From Arenicella sp. (lineage in GTDB: Bacteria > Pseudomonadota > Gammaproteobacteria > Arenicellales > Arenicellaceae), in contig JALZVW010000029.1 of the NCBI GenBank assembly GCA_023301745.1, positions 1 through 33,396 on the forward strand: DNA of 33,396 bases, given 5' to 3'. The notes below the pieces were generated by a model. That model was not told the DNA's origin, made no database searches, and worked only from the letters and a program-made list of their open reading frames with translations. Below, piece by piece: positions 1 through 7,718 of the stretch (positions are counted from its first letter, which is position 1; each line of letters starts with the position of its first letter). The position numbers and the translations under genes are program-made.

Positions 1-136
1 ACGCCTTCGCCCCATGCATAAAAGAGCAAGCTGGCGGCAAGCAGAAGGCCGTTTTTGAAAATTCTAGGCGTGCTGAAGTACAACACCATTAAGGCGGGTA
101 GAAAGCCAAAGAGAAAGATTGTCGACGAGAAGACCA
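1..136 (-). CDS. MBOAT family O-acyltransferase (AlgI-like), 5' end only
   Basis: Only the first 45 codons are visible; the gene runs off the left edge. The reverse-strand reading starts MVFSSTIFLFGFLPALMVLY and reaches SLLFYAWGEG. This is the classic N-terminus of AlgI-type membrane-bound O-acyltransferases: a short MVFSS leader, a first membrane helix, then a second helix ending in FYAWGE. Family members move acyl groups (often acetyl) onto extracellular polysaccharide or other exported substrates and usually work with a periplasmic partner. The substrate cannot be told from this fragment. No clear ribosome binding site is seen upstream, but the start matches the family. The catalytic histidine region lies outside the window. 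A transposase remnant lies directly upstream. Confidence 0.8.
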
Positions 137-190
137 TTTTTTATTTATGCCCGCTGGCGCACCTATTATCAGAAGTAATGGTAACAGATT

Positions 191-466
191 TTATTCATTC
201 ATAATTTTGCGGCAGAGGACCCAAGCAGCTCTTTCCAAACAGCGTCATGCTGGTCCCAGTTCGTTAGTCTCTTTACAGCGCAGTTGTCGGGTCGAAATAG
301 TCTGCGCGACATTGTCGAAAAAATGAGTGCTCAGACGCATCGCCTTTAGCACCTGGGCAGCGCTAAGCTGATTCGCTCAAACCTCAGCCGCATAAATGAA
401 AACAGACCGTATCAAGGTTACCAAGCCTTGTTTGCCCGCTTATTTTGGCGAGATCAAAGTATCTAA
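191..466 (+). pseudogene. Remnant of IS4-family (DUF4372-type) transposase
   Basis: Reading the plus strand in the frame of 203-205 gives a fragment typical of the N-terminal DUF4372 region of IS4-type transposases. It contains SFQTASCWSQFVSLFTAQLSG, then RNSLRDIVEKMSAQTHRL, a TAG stop at 347-349, then HLGSAKLIRSNLSRINE and NRPYQGYQALFARLF, ending at a TAA at 464-466. In relatives the stop falls where a tyrosine is expected (the RLYHLG-like motif). Only about 80 residues of a protein usually several hundred long remain. There is no start codon and no catalytic DDE region, and I could not find terminal inverted repeats. It is a dead fragment. It covers most of the otherwise gene-free 137-486 stretch. 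Confidence 0.75.
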
Positions 467-486
467 TAGATTGGGTGCTCAAACTC

Positions 487-1626
487 TTAAAAACTATCGA
501 TTTCTAAGCTCGTTCCTCCATTAAATAATAAAAATTTATCCAGCGCCTTATCTAGTTGTGGCTGGTGAACTAAGTGTTTATTAGTTTCAAAGAACAGTTT
601 AAGAATGCTCATCAACTTGGTTTTTCGGTCAATCTTGGCATCCATTCTGCCAATAAATTCGTCACCACATAGAATAGGCAAGACAAAGTAGCCGTATTTC
701 CGTTTTTTGGCTGTAACGTAGCACTCGATTTGGTAATCAAAATTAAATAAATCTCGCATTCGCTGCCGTTGAATCAATAGATTGTCGAACGGTGACAAGA
801 TTTTCACCGTGGTGCGGTTGAGTTTTTTCTTCAAGGCTACTTCGAACTCAGGAAGCGCGAAATAGGTTTTACCCGCTACGTCTAGCAGCACTAAACGCCG
901 GTCTTCAACAAGGCTTTGACAGCGCGCTTGAATTTTACGCTTAAGCCCTTTGCGCAAATACGCTATTTCGGGTGCGGTGCCGATCCCGTTGGCGGTTAAA
1001 AAACGCATCACTAGGTGATCAAAATAGTCAGTATCACTAGGCATTGACTGATCAATGCTGTCGGGCAAGACCCTCTCTGTGAGATCAAAAACTTTGTGAA
1101 AGTTAGTGCGCCGTGACACCATTAGTTCGCCTTGCATAAATAACTGCTCTAAGGCGATTTTTGCAGGCTTGTGACCGCCCCATGCATGACCACTGCTGCG
1201 GCGAGGTTGATCAAAGTCTTTTGCTCCGAGCTCTCCCTCTGCACGAATTCGCTCTAGGACGTACTTCATTTGCTTTAAGTCTTTATTAAACCAATGCTCA
1301 TCACCGTTTTGATGTGCCCGTTTTCTTGGCAACGAAAACCGGTAGTCGTTGATCGGCAAATAAGCCGCCGCGTGCGACCAATACTCAAATAGATCTCGAC
1401 TCACTAAAGCATCATTAAGCAAAGTCGGTGAGTAATTCTTAAGCCTATTCCATAAGGTATGGTGATGCGCACGCTCAACCACTGATATTGTATCTATTTG
1501 AACGTAACTCAGCCGTTCGACTATTTTGATCAAACCCGCTCGGCCGGCGCCAAACTCACCTTCACGGCACATACCTTGACTAACCAGCACCAACTTTCGA
1601 GCTTGCTTAGGGCTTAGAGAGTTCAA
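487..1626 (-). CDS. YcaQ/AlkX-like winged-helix DNA glycosylase
   Basis: The 379-residue protein matches the HTH_42/YcaQ family, which in E. coli unhooks interstrand DNA crosslinks and removes bulky alkylated bases. Near the N-terminus, residues 41-54 read YVQIDTISVVERAH. Q43-I44-D45 corresponds to the Q-hydrophobic-D catalytic motif that separates the YcaQ branch from the AlkZ branch (Q-hydrophobic-Q). It continues with HHTLWNRLKNYSP and FEYWSHAAAYLP, also typical of the family. Length is normal and there is no signal peptide, so it should be cytoplasmic. The gene ends just before the transposase remnant and lies 21 bases downstream of the serine hydrolase gene on the same strand, so co-transcription is possible but their functions look unrelated. 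Confidence 0.85.
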   Translation of the reverse strand: MNSLSPKQARKLVLVSQGMCREGEFGAGRAGLIKIVERLSYVQIDTISVVERAHHHTLWNRLKNYSPTLLNDALVSRDLFEYWSHAAAYLPINDYRFSLPRKRAHQNGDEHWFNKDLKQMKYVLERIRAEGELGAKDFDQPRRSSGHAWGGHKPAKIALEQLFMQGELMVSRRTNFHKVFDLTERVLPDSIDQSMPSDTDYFDHLVMRFLTANGIGTAPEIAYLRKGLKRKIQARCQSLVEDRRLVLLDVAGKTYFALPEFEVALKKKLNRTTVKILSPFDNLLIQRQRMRDLFNFDYQIECYVTAKKRKYGYFVLPILCGDEFIGRMDAKIDRKTKLMSILKLFFETNKHLVHQPQLDKALDKFLLFNGGTSLEIDSF

Positions 1627-1647
1627 ACTAAATTACCCGCAACATAA

Positions 1648-2850
1648 CTAGTCATAAACTTGAGAAATTGCTTCAAACGCGGCGGCCGTTTCTCGTTGGC
1701 GGCTTGAAAAATTGTTGTCGGCAGAGGTTTTTACAATCACCAAATTACGGGCGGGGTCAATCCAGATAAATTGGCCATAAACCCCCGCAGAGAAAAAGAC
1801 ACCTTGTCGCTCAGGCAACCAAAAATGATAACTATAACCACGTCCAGAGTAATTTTCACCGCCAGGCCTATGCGCTGGCGTTGCCGGTTTTGCTAAGCTT
1901 TCGACCCATGTCTTGGATAAGGTTTCCACGCCCAAGCCTTGACCATTTGAGGCATTCAAATAAAATTCACCAAACCTTGCGTAGTCTCTTAAACGCGCGT
2001 TTAAGCAGCAATAACCCAACGCAAGACCTTGAGCGTCAGCTCTGTGTTGCAACCAAGTTGCATCGGCCTCCATACCCAAGGGCCGCCAGATTTTATCGGT
2101 CATAATTTCAGCGATAGACTTTTTGTAAACACCTCGCAATACGGCCGACAGCACATGAGAATTAGGCGAAATATAATGAAAGTCGGTAAAGGCTTCTCGA
2201 TTGCGTTTGAACGGCAGTAACAAGTCATCTGGGTCCTTACCTAGAATAAAACTATTGAAGAAAAACGGCCGGACATCTGAGTCGTCGGACACGTAATCCT
2301 CATTAAACTCAATGCCGGTCGACATGGCGAGCAAACTGTTCAATGTGCTCGCCCCAAAATCAGAGCCCGCGTATTGCGGAGCGTACTTTTCAGCTTTGTC
2401 ATCTAAACTCTCGATTAGACCGTCTTTATGAGCCATGGCAATTACCGTCGCGACAAAACTCTTCGCAACAGACCATGACGTAAACAACGAATCTCGGGCA
2501 CCTCCATTGAGATATTGTTCGTGGCGCATAACACCATCTTTAAGAACGATTAAACCGGTGGTGCTCGACTCAGCCAGAAATTGATCTAAACTTTTGCTCA
2601 CTCCTTGAAACTCAAACTCTAAGCTTAAAGGTTGCAGCTGCTCCACGAATTCTGAGGGACTATCAGCCTTATAGATAGGCTTATTCGGAACAAGCGAACT
2701 CATTGTACGAAAGTTTGTGGCTGTTCGGCTGGGGTCTTCCAAGGCGGCCATACTCGCGGGGGAATACTCAGACCAAGGCCGGTAATACCATGATGCCGCG
2801 GCAATTGCGGCTAGCATGATAAGTATTAAAACAATTTTTATTATTTTCAT
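1648..2850 (-). CDS. Serine hydrolase, class C beta-lactamase/NylB-like fold, membrane-anchored or exported
   Basis: A beta-lactamase-related serine hydrolase of about 400 residues. Residues 127-130 are S-V-A-K, the SxxK nucleophile motif, inside TSWSVAKSF. Y226 in YISPNSHVL is the likely general base (YxxxN arrangement), and a GVYGQFIWIDP segment near the C-terminus replaces the KTG-type motif. This pattern resembles 6-aminohexanoate-dimer hydrolases and esterases more than true AmpC enzymes. The ATG at 2850 is preferred over the longer reading from 2898 because GGGGAG lies about eight bases upstream and the protein then begins with a clean hydrophobic leader, MKIIKIVLILIMLAAIAAAS. No lipobox is evident, so it may stay anchored or be cleaved. 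The substrate is unknown. Confidence 0.8.
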   Translation of the reverse strand: MKIIKIVLILIMLAAIAAASWYYRPWSEYSPASMAALEDPSRTATNFRTMSSLVPNKPIYKADSPSEFVEQLQPLSLEFEFQGVSKSLDQFLAESSTTGLIVLKDGVMRHEQYLNGGARDSLFTSWSVAKSFVATVIAMAHKDGLIESLDDKAEKYAPQYAGSDFGASTLNSLLAMSTGIEFNEDYVSDDSDVRPFFFNSFILGKDPDDLLLPFKRNREAFTDFHYISPNSHVLSAVLRGVYKKSIAEIMTDKIWRPLGMEADATWLQHRADAQGLALGYCCLNARLRDYARFGEFYLNASNGQGLGVETLSKTWVESLAKPATPAHRPGGENYSGRGYSYHFWLPERQGVFFSAGVYGQFIWIDPARNLVIVKTSADNNFSSRQRETAAAFEAISQVYD

Positions 2851-3058
2851 ATTGTTGACTCCCCGTTCACGTTTATCTATCGAACTCAAGACTAACATGG
2901 CTACGTTAAACGCATGTGCTAGGCACTCGACGTCAAGCGGCGAGTCATTGCAACGATAGTGCGTATAAACAATAAAAGGAAACTTACGATAGACTTAACA
3001 AAACGGTCAAACCATCGCCCTAATGCGCCACTAATCAATTCGCCAAACAATAGCCATT

Positions 3059-4315
3059 ATGAGTTCAAAACTTTTTACACCTCTTACCCTTCCAAATGAC
3101 AGCGTCATTGCCAACAGAATCTGTAAGGCGGCAATGGAAGAGAACCTCAGCGATCAGGGTCAGCTCCCAGGCGATCGGCTTTATACACTCTATAAAGCAT
3201 GGTCTGAAGGCGGTGCAGGACTACTCCTGACCGGCAATGTAATGATTAGCCCTGACGCACTCACCGGCCCAGGTGGCGTCGTGTTGGAGAATGTCGACCA
3301 CTTAGACAGCTTCCGAAAGTGGGCCGCGGCAGGCACCTCAAATGGCAATCAATTGTGGATGCAAATAAACCACCCAGGCCGGCAAGTCTACCAAGCAATG
3401 GGCGAGCAAGCATTGTCTCCGTCTGGCATTGCATTAAACATTCCGGGTTTTTCGAAGATGTTCGCTCAACCCAAAGCAATGAGTGAGACGGAGATATTGA
3501 ACGTTGTTGAACGCTTTGCAAATACAGCGGCACTGGCCGAGCAAGCGGGTTTTACCGGCGTACAGATCCATGCGGCTCACGGGTATTTACTGAGTCAATT
3601 TTTATCGCCGCTGGTAAATCAAAGAGAAGACCAATGGGGGGGCAGTTTAGAAAATCGAGCTCGTATCGTTTTTGAGGTTGTAACCGCAGTGCGAGCGCGT
3701 GTCAGCAACGAATTTTGTGTTTCGATTAAGATCAACTCAGCGGATTTCCAAAAAGGTGGCTTTAGCGCCGACGACGCTAAATGGATCGTCACGCAGCTCA
3801 ATAGTTATCGATTGGATTTAGTCGAGCTTTCAGGTGGTAGCTATGAAAGCCCTGCAATGTCGGGAAATGCGGCCGACCCAACGAGTGGTGATAGCACCAC
3901 ACGACGTGAAGCTTATTTTGTAGACTTCGCCCGAGATATCGCCCAAGTGGCAAGCATGCCAATCATGGTAACCGGTGGCATCACAAAGCGTTCGGTCGCT
4001 GAAGAGGCACTAGAGAAACAAGCAGACATATCGGTTGATATGCTAGGTATTGCACGCGCACTCGCCTATGAACCCGCACTGCCTAATAAATGGCAACAAG
4101 ATCAAGCGTTGGAAATCTCTCTGCCGGTGGTAAATTGGAAAAACAAAACTCTGAGCGCACTTGCTAGCATGGCAATTACTAAGGCTCAATTAACGAGAAT
4201 GGCCGCTGGTAAATTACCCAAGCCGAACATACACCCGCTGTTCGCCTTGATTATGGGGCAACTAAAAACCAAGCTACGCACTCGTCAATATCGAGCCTGG
4301 CGTTCGAAGGCCTAG
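3059..4315 (+). CDS. Old Yellow Enzyme-type NADH:flavin oxidoreductase
   Basis: A 418-residue FMN-dependent oxidoreductase with a TIM-barrel OYE domain. The diagnostic block is IHAAHGYLLSQFLSPL followed by NQREDQWGGSLENR; H171 and H174 are the pair that binds the substrate carbonyl. Early residues NRICKAAMEEN and the C-terminal MVTGGI also fit, and the absence of a C-terminal FAD/NADH domain separates it from 2,4-dienoyl-CoA reductase. It probably reduces activated C=C bonds of enones or enals with NAD(P)H, in the cytoplasm; the physiological substrate cannot be inferred. The ATG lacks a strong ribosome binding site. It is divergent from the serine hydrolase and converges on bfr, sharing a bidirectional terminator. 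Confidence 0.88.
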   Translation: MSSKLFTPLTLPNDSVIANRICKAAMEENLSDQGQLPGDRLYTLYKAWSEGGAGLLLTGNVMISPDALTGPGGVVLENVDHLDSFRKWAAAGTSNGNQLWMQINHPGRQVYQAMGEQALSPSGIALNIPGFSKMFAQPKAMSETEILNVVERFANTAALAEQAGFTGVQIHAAHGYLLSQFLSPLVNQREDQWGGSLENRARIVFEVVTAVRARVSNEFCVSIKINSADFQKGGFSADDAKWIVTQLNSYRLDLVELSGGSYESPAMSGNAADPTSGDSTTRREAYFVDFARDIAQVASMPIMVTGGITKRSVAEEALEKQADISVDMLGIARALAYEPALPNKWQQDQALEISLPVVNWKNKTLSALASMAITKAQLTRMAAGKLPKPNIHPLFALIMGQLKTKLRTRQYRAWRSKA

Positions 4316-4383
4316 GGAGCTCTTCACCCTCAGCTATAAACTAGCCACCAAGGCACGTGCCGCCCTAGCCACTTAAAGAACGT

Positions 4384-4420
4384 AAAAAGCCCCTCACCAC
4401 GGCAGCGATAAGGGGCTTTT
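4384..4420. terminator. Bidirectional rho-independent terminator between oxidoreductase and bfr
   Basis: AAAAGCCCCT pairs with AGGGGCTTTT across a loop of about 17 bases. The stem has A-rich and T-rich ends, so it can work in both directions. It lies between the convergent stops at 4315 and 4443. Confidence 0.8.
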
Positions 4421-4442
4421 GAAACTTCGCTTCAAGCCGAGA

Positions 4443-4907
4443 TTACATCATTGATTGTAAGTAGTTTTGCTCACCGACTTTGCCAAATAATTCAATTTGA
4501 GTTTCTAACCAATCAAAATGCTCTTCTTCACTCTCTAAAATATTAGACAGTAAATCGCGTGTCACGTAATCGCCCACTTTTTCACAATGAGCAACACCGG
4601 CAGCGTACATCGGAATGGCTTCTTCTTCGAGACGCAAGTCACACTTAAGCATCTCTAAGACGTTTTCACCAATGTATAACTTGCCAAGGTCTTGTAAGTT
4701 AGGCAGCCCTTCGAGCATTAAAATACGCTCTATTAGCATATCAGCGTGCTTCATTTCGTCGATTGATTCTGCGTATTCTTTCTCATTAAGTTTTTCTAAA
4801 CCCCAGTTTTTATACATTCTGGCATGCAGAAAATATTGATTGATTGCGGTTAATTCGGCTCTTAGTGCCGTGTTTAGAACGTTGATTACGCCTTCTTTTG
4901 CTTTCAT
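4443..4907 (-). CDS. bfr: Bacterioferritin
   Basis: At 154 residues this is the standard bacterioferritin length. All expected ligands are in place at canonical numbering: E18, E51, H54, E94, E127 and H130 for the di-iron ferroxidase centre, and M52 for the bridging haem. It forms a 24-subunit iron-storage shell in the cytoplasm, oxidising ferrous iron and storing it as ferric mineral. AGGA lies upstream of the ATG. An extended -10-like TGCTATACT and, further upstream, a Fur-box-like sequence are seen in the 144-base gap before the gene. No bacterioferritin-associated ferredoxin (bfd) gene is adjacent, so the iron-release partner would be elsewhere if present. Confidence 0.96.
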   Translation of the reverse strand: MKAKEGVINVLNTALRAELTAINQYFLHARMYKNWGLEKLNEKEYAESIDEMKHADMLIERILMLEGLPNLQDLGKLYIGENVLEMLKCDLRLEEEAIPMYAAGVAHCEKVGDYVTRDLLSNILESEEEHFDWLETQIELFGKVGEQNYLQSMM

Positions 4908-4940
4908 TGTGCTAATCCTAGCTTAATATTAGATAGCCAG

Positions 4941-4949
4941 AGTATAGCA
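4941..4949 (-). promoter_or_regulatory. Possible extended -10 of the bfr promoter
   Basis: On the minus strand TGCTATACT matches the extended -10 pattern TGnTATAAT in eight of nine positions (counting the free one) and lies about 35 bases before the bfr start. No strong -35 element is visible at the right distance, which is acceptable for an extended -10 promoter. Confidence 0.4.
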
Positions 4950-5010
4950 AACTTATCTACCTTCAATCTAGAAAAATTTAACTAAGTTATTGTTTTTAAA
5001 CATTTTTATC

Positions 5011-5029
5011 AATGATAATAGTTGTCATT
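5011..5029. promoter_or_regulatory. Candidate Fur box upstream of bfr
   Basis: The core TGATAATAGTTGTCA (5013-5027) matches the 7-1-7 Fur consensus TGATAATnATTATCA. The first half-site is perfect and the second has five of seven matches. It lies in the intergenic region upstream of bfr, about 65-85 bases beyond the likely -10. A position this far upstream fits activation or anti-repression by iron-loaded Fur better than simple promoter blocking, and iron-dependent activation is what an iron store needs. The role is inferred from position only. Confidence 0.55.
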
Positions 5030-5051
5030 TAGTTTCGCATTAGCCAACTGC

Positions 5052-5675
5052 TTAGGTGTTTTTTTGCCAAACCAAACACTGATTGTTCGCTGGCATTGAA
5101 TGATCTTTGATCAGACTAAAGCCTTGCTCTAAGGCTAACGCGTCAACAAACTCGAAATCTCGAATCGCACTGCCAACACCTCTCGACCTAAGGCTTGCAT
5201 CGAAGTCGGCATTACTCTCGCTGGTAAACTTGCCGTTGTACTTAAATGGGCCGTAGACAACTAGATAGCTAGCGGCCTTAGTCACCGCGCTCAAGCCCGC
5301 AAAGAATTGTTCAACATCTGCCTGGCTCATAATATGAAATGTATTGGCGGTATAAATGGTGCCGTAATGTTGGCCCGCTTCACTCCAAACGGCTTGATTC
5401 ACATTTAGCTCAAACGGAAGCGAGATATTGTCTAGGCTTGAATTAAGTGACTTCGCGTTTTCGATCGCGGCACAGATACCTTCCAGATAATCGGTCTGGT
5501 CACTTGTTTGCCAGTGCAAATGTGTCAATGCTTGGGAAAAATGTATTGAATGCTGCGCTGTCCCACTGCCGACTTCTAATACGGTTTGAACCTGTGATAG
5601 ATAAGGCTTAATCGTCTCGAGAATAATGTCTTTATTACGTTCGCACGCTTCAGAAAATGGAATAGTCGTATTCAT
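5052..5675 (-). CDS. DUF938 (METTL26-like) SAM-dependent methyltransferase
   Basis: This 207-residue protein has the DUF938 signature. It opens FSEACERNKDIILE, followed by the SAM-binding motif VLEVGSGTAQHSIHFS and the later segments NTFHIMSQ and VVYGPFKYNGKFT. The glycine-rich loop supports a Rossmann-fold methyltransferase. The family is widespread in proteobacteria and animals, but its substrate is not established to my knowledge. It is cytoplasmic, with no signal peptide. The gene lies upstream of bfr on the same strand, but 144 bases and a promoter candidate separate them, so it is probably its own unit. Confidence 0.85.
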   Translation of the reverse strand: MNTTIPFSEACERNKDIILETIKPYLSQVQTVLEVGSGTAQHSIHFSQALTHLHWQTSDQTDYLEGICAAIENAKSLNSSLDNISLPFELNVNQAVWSEAGQHYGTIYTANTFHIMSQADVEQFFAGLSAVTKAASYLVVYGPFKYNGKFTSESNADFDASLRSRGVGSAIRDFEFVDALALEQGFSLIKDHSMPANNQCLVWQKNT

Positions 5676-5775
5676 AACTTAAATTTAGGTAGGGAGGTAT
5701 CAATGGCTATATCAACATTATAGACCTATAAGACCCGTTAATTATTGCCAAACTCCAATCAGTCGTAAGCTTAAC

Positions 5776-5807
5776 TAGGGAGCCATAGTTAGGGAGTCAC
5801 AGTTAGG
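5776..5807. repeat. 14-base tandem repeat, two copies plus start of a third
   Basis: TAGGGAGCCATAGT (5776-5789) is followed at once by TAGGGAGTCACAGT (5790-5803), with two differences, then TAGG. It is a simple local duplication; no function is evident. Confidence 0.6.
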
Positions 5808-5962
5808 TCGGTCAAAGCAGATGCTAATTGCATACCCACAGCTATCGCATTTGGCTCGATATCAGGCGGACTGATTATGAATCTGACCACTGTATCTGAA
5901 AGGCTATCATTAGCGCACGCCATAAGCCGCAGTGGTAATTATGCAAGATAATGTTCACACTG

Positions 5963-5997
5963 ACCTCTAGTTTGCTATAACCTCTTAGTTTGCTATA
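5963..5997. repeat. 17/18-base tandem duplication upstream of the GFA gene
   Basis: ACCTCTAGTTTGCTATA (5963-5979) is followed directly by ACCTCTTAGTTTGCTATA (5980-5997), which differs by one inserted T. Each copy ends in a TATAA-like sequence. The duplication could affect the promoter of the gene at 6058, which starts about 60 bases downstream. Confidence 0.65.
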
Positions 5998-6057
5998 AGT
6001 GGTAGCCTATATTTACACAACTCAACCCGGCTATCTAAGCTAAGGAGAAACCTCATT

Positions 6058-6483
6058 ATGAGCGCATCATTTTCAGCCAAAGGCCACTGTCTATGTAAAG
6101 CCGTTAGCTTTGAAGCAAAAACAGCCTCGCATGAAATCGGCGTGTGCCATTGCAACATGTGTCGAACTTGGGGCGGCGGCCCTTATGTGGGAGTCGATTG
6201 CGGCACCGATGTTGCTTTCACTGGTGAGATTAGCTCGTTTGATTCTTCCGACTGGGCAGAACGAGCCTTCTGCACAACTTGCGGTACACATCTCTATTAC
6301 AAGTTTAAGGGCACAGGCCAAGTCATTATGCCGGCTGGCCTTTTTGACGACGCTAAGAGCCTGGTGATGGACCATCAAATATTTATCGATGAAAAACCCG
6401 AATACTACGACTTCGCTAATAAAACCAAAAACATGACCGGTGCCGAAGTAATGGAAATGTTTGCTGGCAGCGGCGAGAGTTAG
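6058..6483 (+). CDS. GFA/CENP-V domain zinc-binding protein
   Basis: A 141-residue member of the GFA (glutathione-dependent formaldehyde-activating enzyme, CENP-V) family. Zinc ligands are visible in the expected places: C11 and C13 in GHCLCKAVSF, C30, C32 and C35 in VCHCNMCRTWGGG, and C72 and C75 in AFCTTCGTHLYY. Family members are small cytoplasmic zinc proteins. The name comes from one member proposed to speed formation of S-hydroxymethylglutathione, but most homologues have no proven activity and no formaldehyde-oxidation genes are nearby. The start is well supported by AAGGAG eight to nine bases upstream. A tandem duplication lies in its presumed promoter. Confidence 0.88.
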   Translation: MSASFSAKGHCLCKAVSFEAKTASHEIGVCHCNMCRTWGGGPYVGVDCGTDVAFTGEISSFDSSDWAERAFCTTCGTHLYYKFKGTGQVIMPAGLFDDAKSLVMDHQIFIDEKPEYYDFANKTKNMTGAEVMEMFAGSGES

Positions 6484-6513
6484 TTAAAACAACGTCAGTT
6501 ATAAATAAAATAA

Positions 6514-7584
6514 ATGTTGTTAATACAAGCGTTTTTAAAGTTCAGCAGTATCGGCGTGCTTCTCGCGGTGGGGTTGCTGATATTGCGAGATGGCCGGCAT
6601 ATTCGCGCTTTGCAATTTGCGCTGCCTCTACTAGCGTCCCTCATATGCTTGTTTTTAACCACTGGCCACCCCGACATAACCATAACAGGCTCAGCGGCGA
6701 TACCATTACGCTTATTCGACATGTTGAGCTTTATCTTTGTTTGGTGGTTCGGCTTAGCCCTATTTGATGATGAATTTAAACTTGGGCTATTAGAATGGAC
6801 AGGGTGCGCGGCCTATATAGCAATTCAAGGCCCTGGTCGCCTTTACTTTCTTGGGCTTCAAGACTGGTGGTACCCACCTCTAGAATTTGTATCGGCGGCT
6901 ATTAGCTTAATGATGATGGCGCATTTGGCTTACGTGGCCATATCAGGCCTGCAAGAAGATTTGGTAGAAAACCGACGAACTATGCGCAAATACTTTGCTT
7001 CGGCAATTTTGGTGCTAACCTCAGTCTCGATATTCATCGAGCGCTTAGCGGGTAGCTTCGGTGTAGACCCATTTGCCTCGATGTTTATCATCTATATATT
7101 TACTCTACCGCTAAGCTTATGGGCGGTAGTTTGGTTAGCCAAATTAGACCCAGAACGATTAGCCTTTCCGCCAAAAGAGATAAAACCGCTTGCTAGCACC
7201 ATAGACCCCAGGGATGAACTCGCGCACCAACGCCTTGTTTCAATCATGGAGACTGAACTGGCCTACTCTGAGCACGGCCTAAGTATTGGCAAGTTAGCTG
7301 AACGAGTCGGCTTACCCTCACATCAACTACGCAGCCTGATTAACCAATCAATGGGCTATAGAAACTACACCGCGTTTTTGAATCACTATCGAATTAAAGC
7401 GGTAAAAGCAGACTTGGCTGACCCAGAAAAAAATCGCATGCCAGTGTTAACTTTGGCCATAGAAGCCGGATTTTCTTCACTCGCACCGTTTAACCGAGCG
7501 TTCAAAGATAGTGAAGGAATCACGCCAAGCGACTACCGCACCCAACAATTGAATAAACCGCCAGCGAATAAGCCGCAATCCTAA
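6514..7584 (+). CDS. Membrane-embedded AraC-family transcriptional regulator
   Basis: This 356-residue protein joins two parts. Residues 1-210 hold about seven hydrophobic helices (roughly 4-24, 32-50, 66-85, 96-112, 120-145, 160-178 and 190-209). Residues 255-350 are an AraC-type DNA-binding domain with two helix-turn-helix units: LSIGKLAERVGLPSHQLRSL, then LTLAIEAGFSSLAPFNRAFK and GITPSDYR. It is therefore probably anchored in the inner membrane and able to bind DNA directly, a one-component sensor. The ligand is unknown. It follows the GFA gene by 30 bases and precedes a membrane fatty-acid/sterol hydroxylase gene on the same strand. Either could be its target. No clear ribosome binding site is seen. 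Confidence 0.87.
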   Translation: MLLIQAFLKFSSIGVLLAVGLLILRDGRHIRALQFALPLLASLICLFLTTGHPDITITGSAAIPLRLFDMLSFIFVWWFGLALFDDEFKLGLLEWTGCAAYIAIQGPGRLYFLGLQDWWYPPLEFVSAAISLMMMAHLAYVAISGLQEDLVENRRTMRKYFASAILVLTSVSIFIERLAGSFGVDPFASMFIIYIFTLPLSLWAVVWLAKLDPERLAFPPKEIKPLASTIDPRDELAHQRLVSIMETELAYSEHGLSIGKLAERVGLPSHQLRSLINQSMGYRNYTAFLNHYRIKAVKADLADPEKNRMPVLTLAIEAGFSSLAPFNRAFKDSEGITPSDYRTQQLNKPPANKPQS

Positions 7585-7718
7585 TCAGATCTGAAATACA
7601 CTCCTCATTTTTAAAAACGACTACACTTTTTTAACTATGAGCAGACCTAAACCACTGAATCTCTTAAAGTAATTTCCATACACAATACGAAGCGCTTAGA
7701 CGCTAGGCGGAAATCACT

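Larger units (their letters stand above)
5676..6057. other. Gene-free intergenic stretch with short tandem repeats
   Basis: No credible coding region is seen. The stretch separates two divergent genes and must hold both promoters. It contains two small tandem duplications (listed separately) and an AAGGAG ribosome binding site just before the ATG at 6058. Confidence 0.6.

Noticed and set aside
5973-5999. -35/-10 pair formed across the 17/18-base tandem duplication
   Set aside because: The TTGCTA to TATAAG spacing is about 15 bases, shorter than normal, and the boxes are weak; not listed as a promoter.
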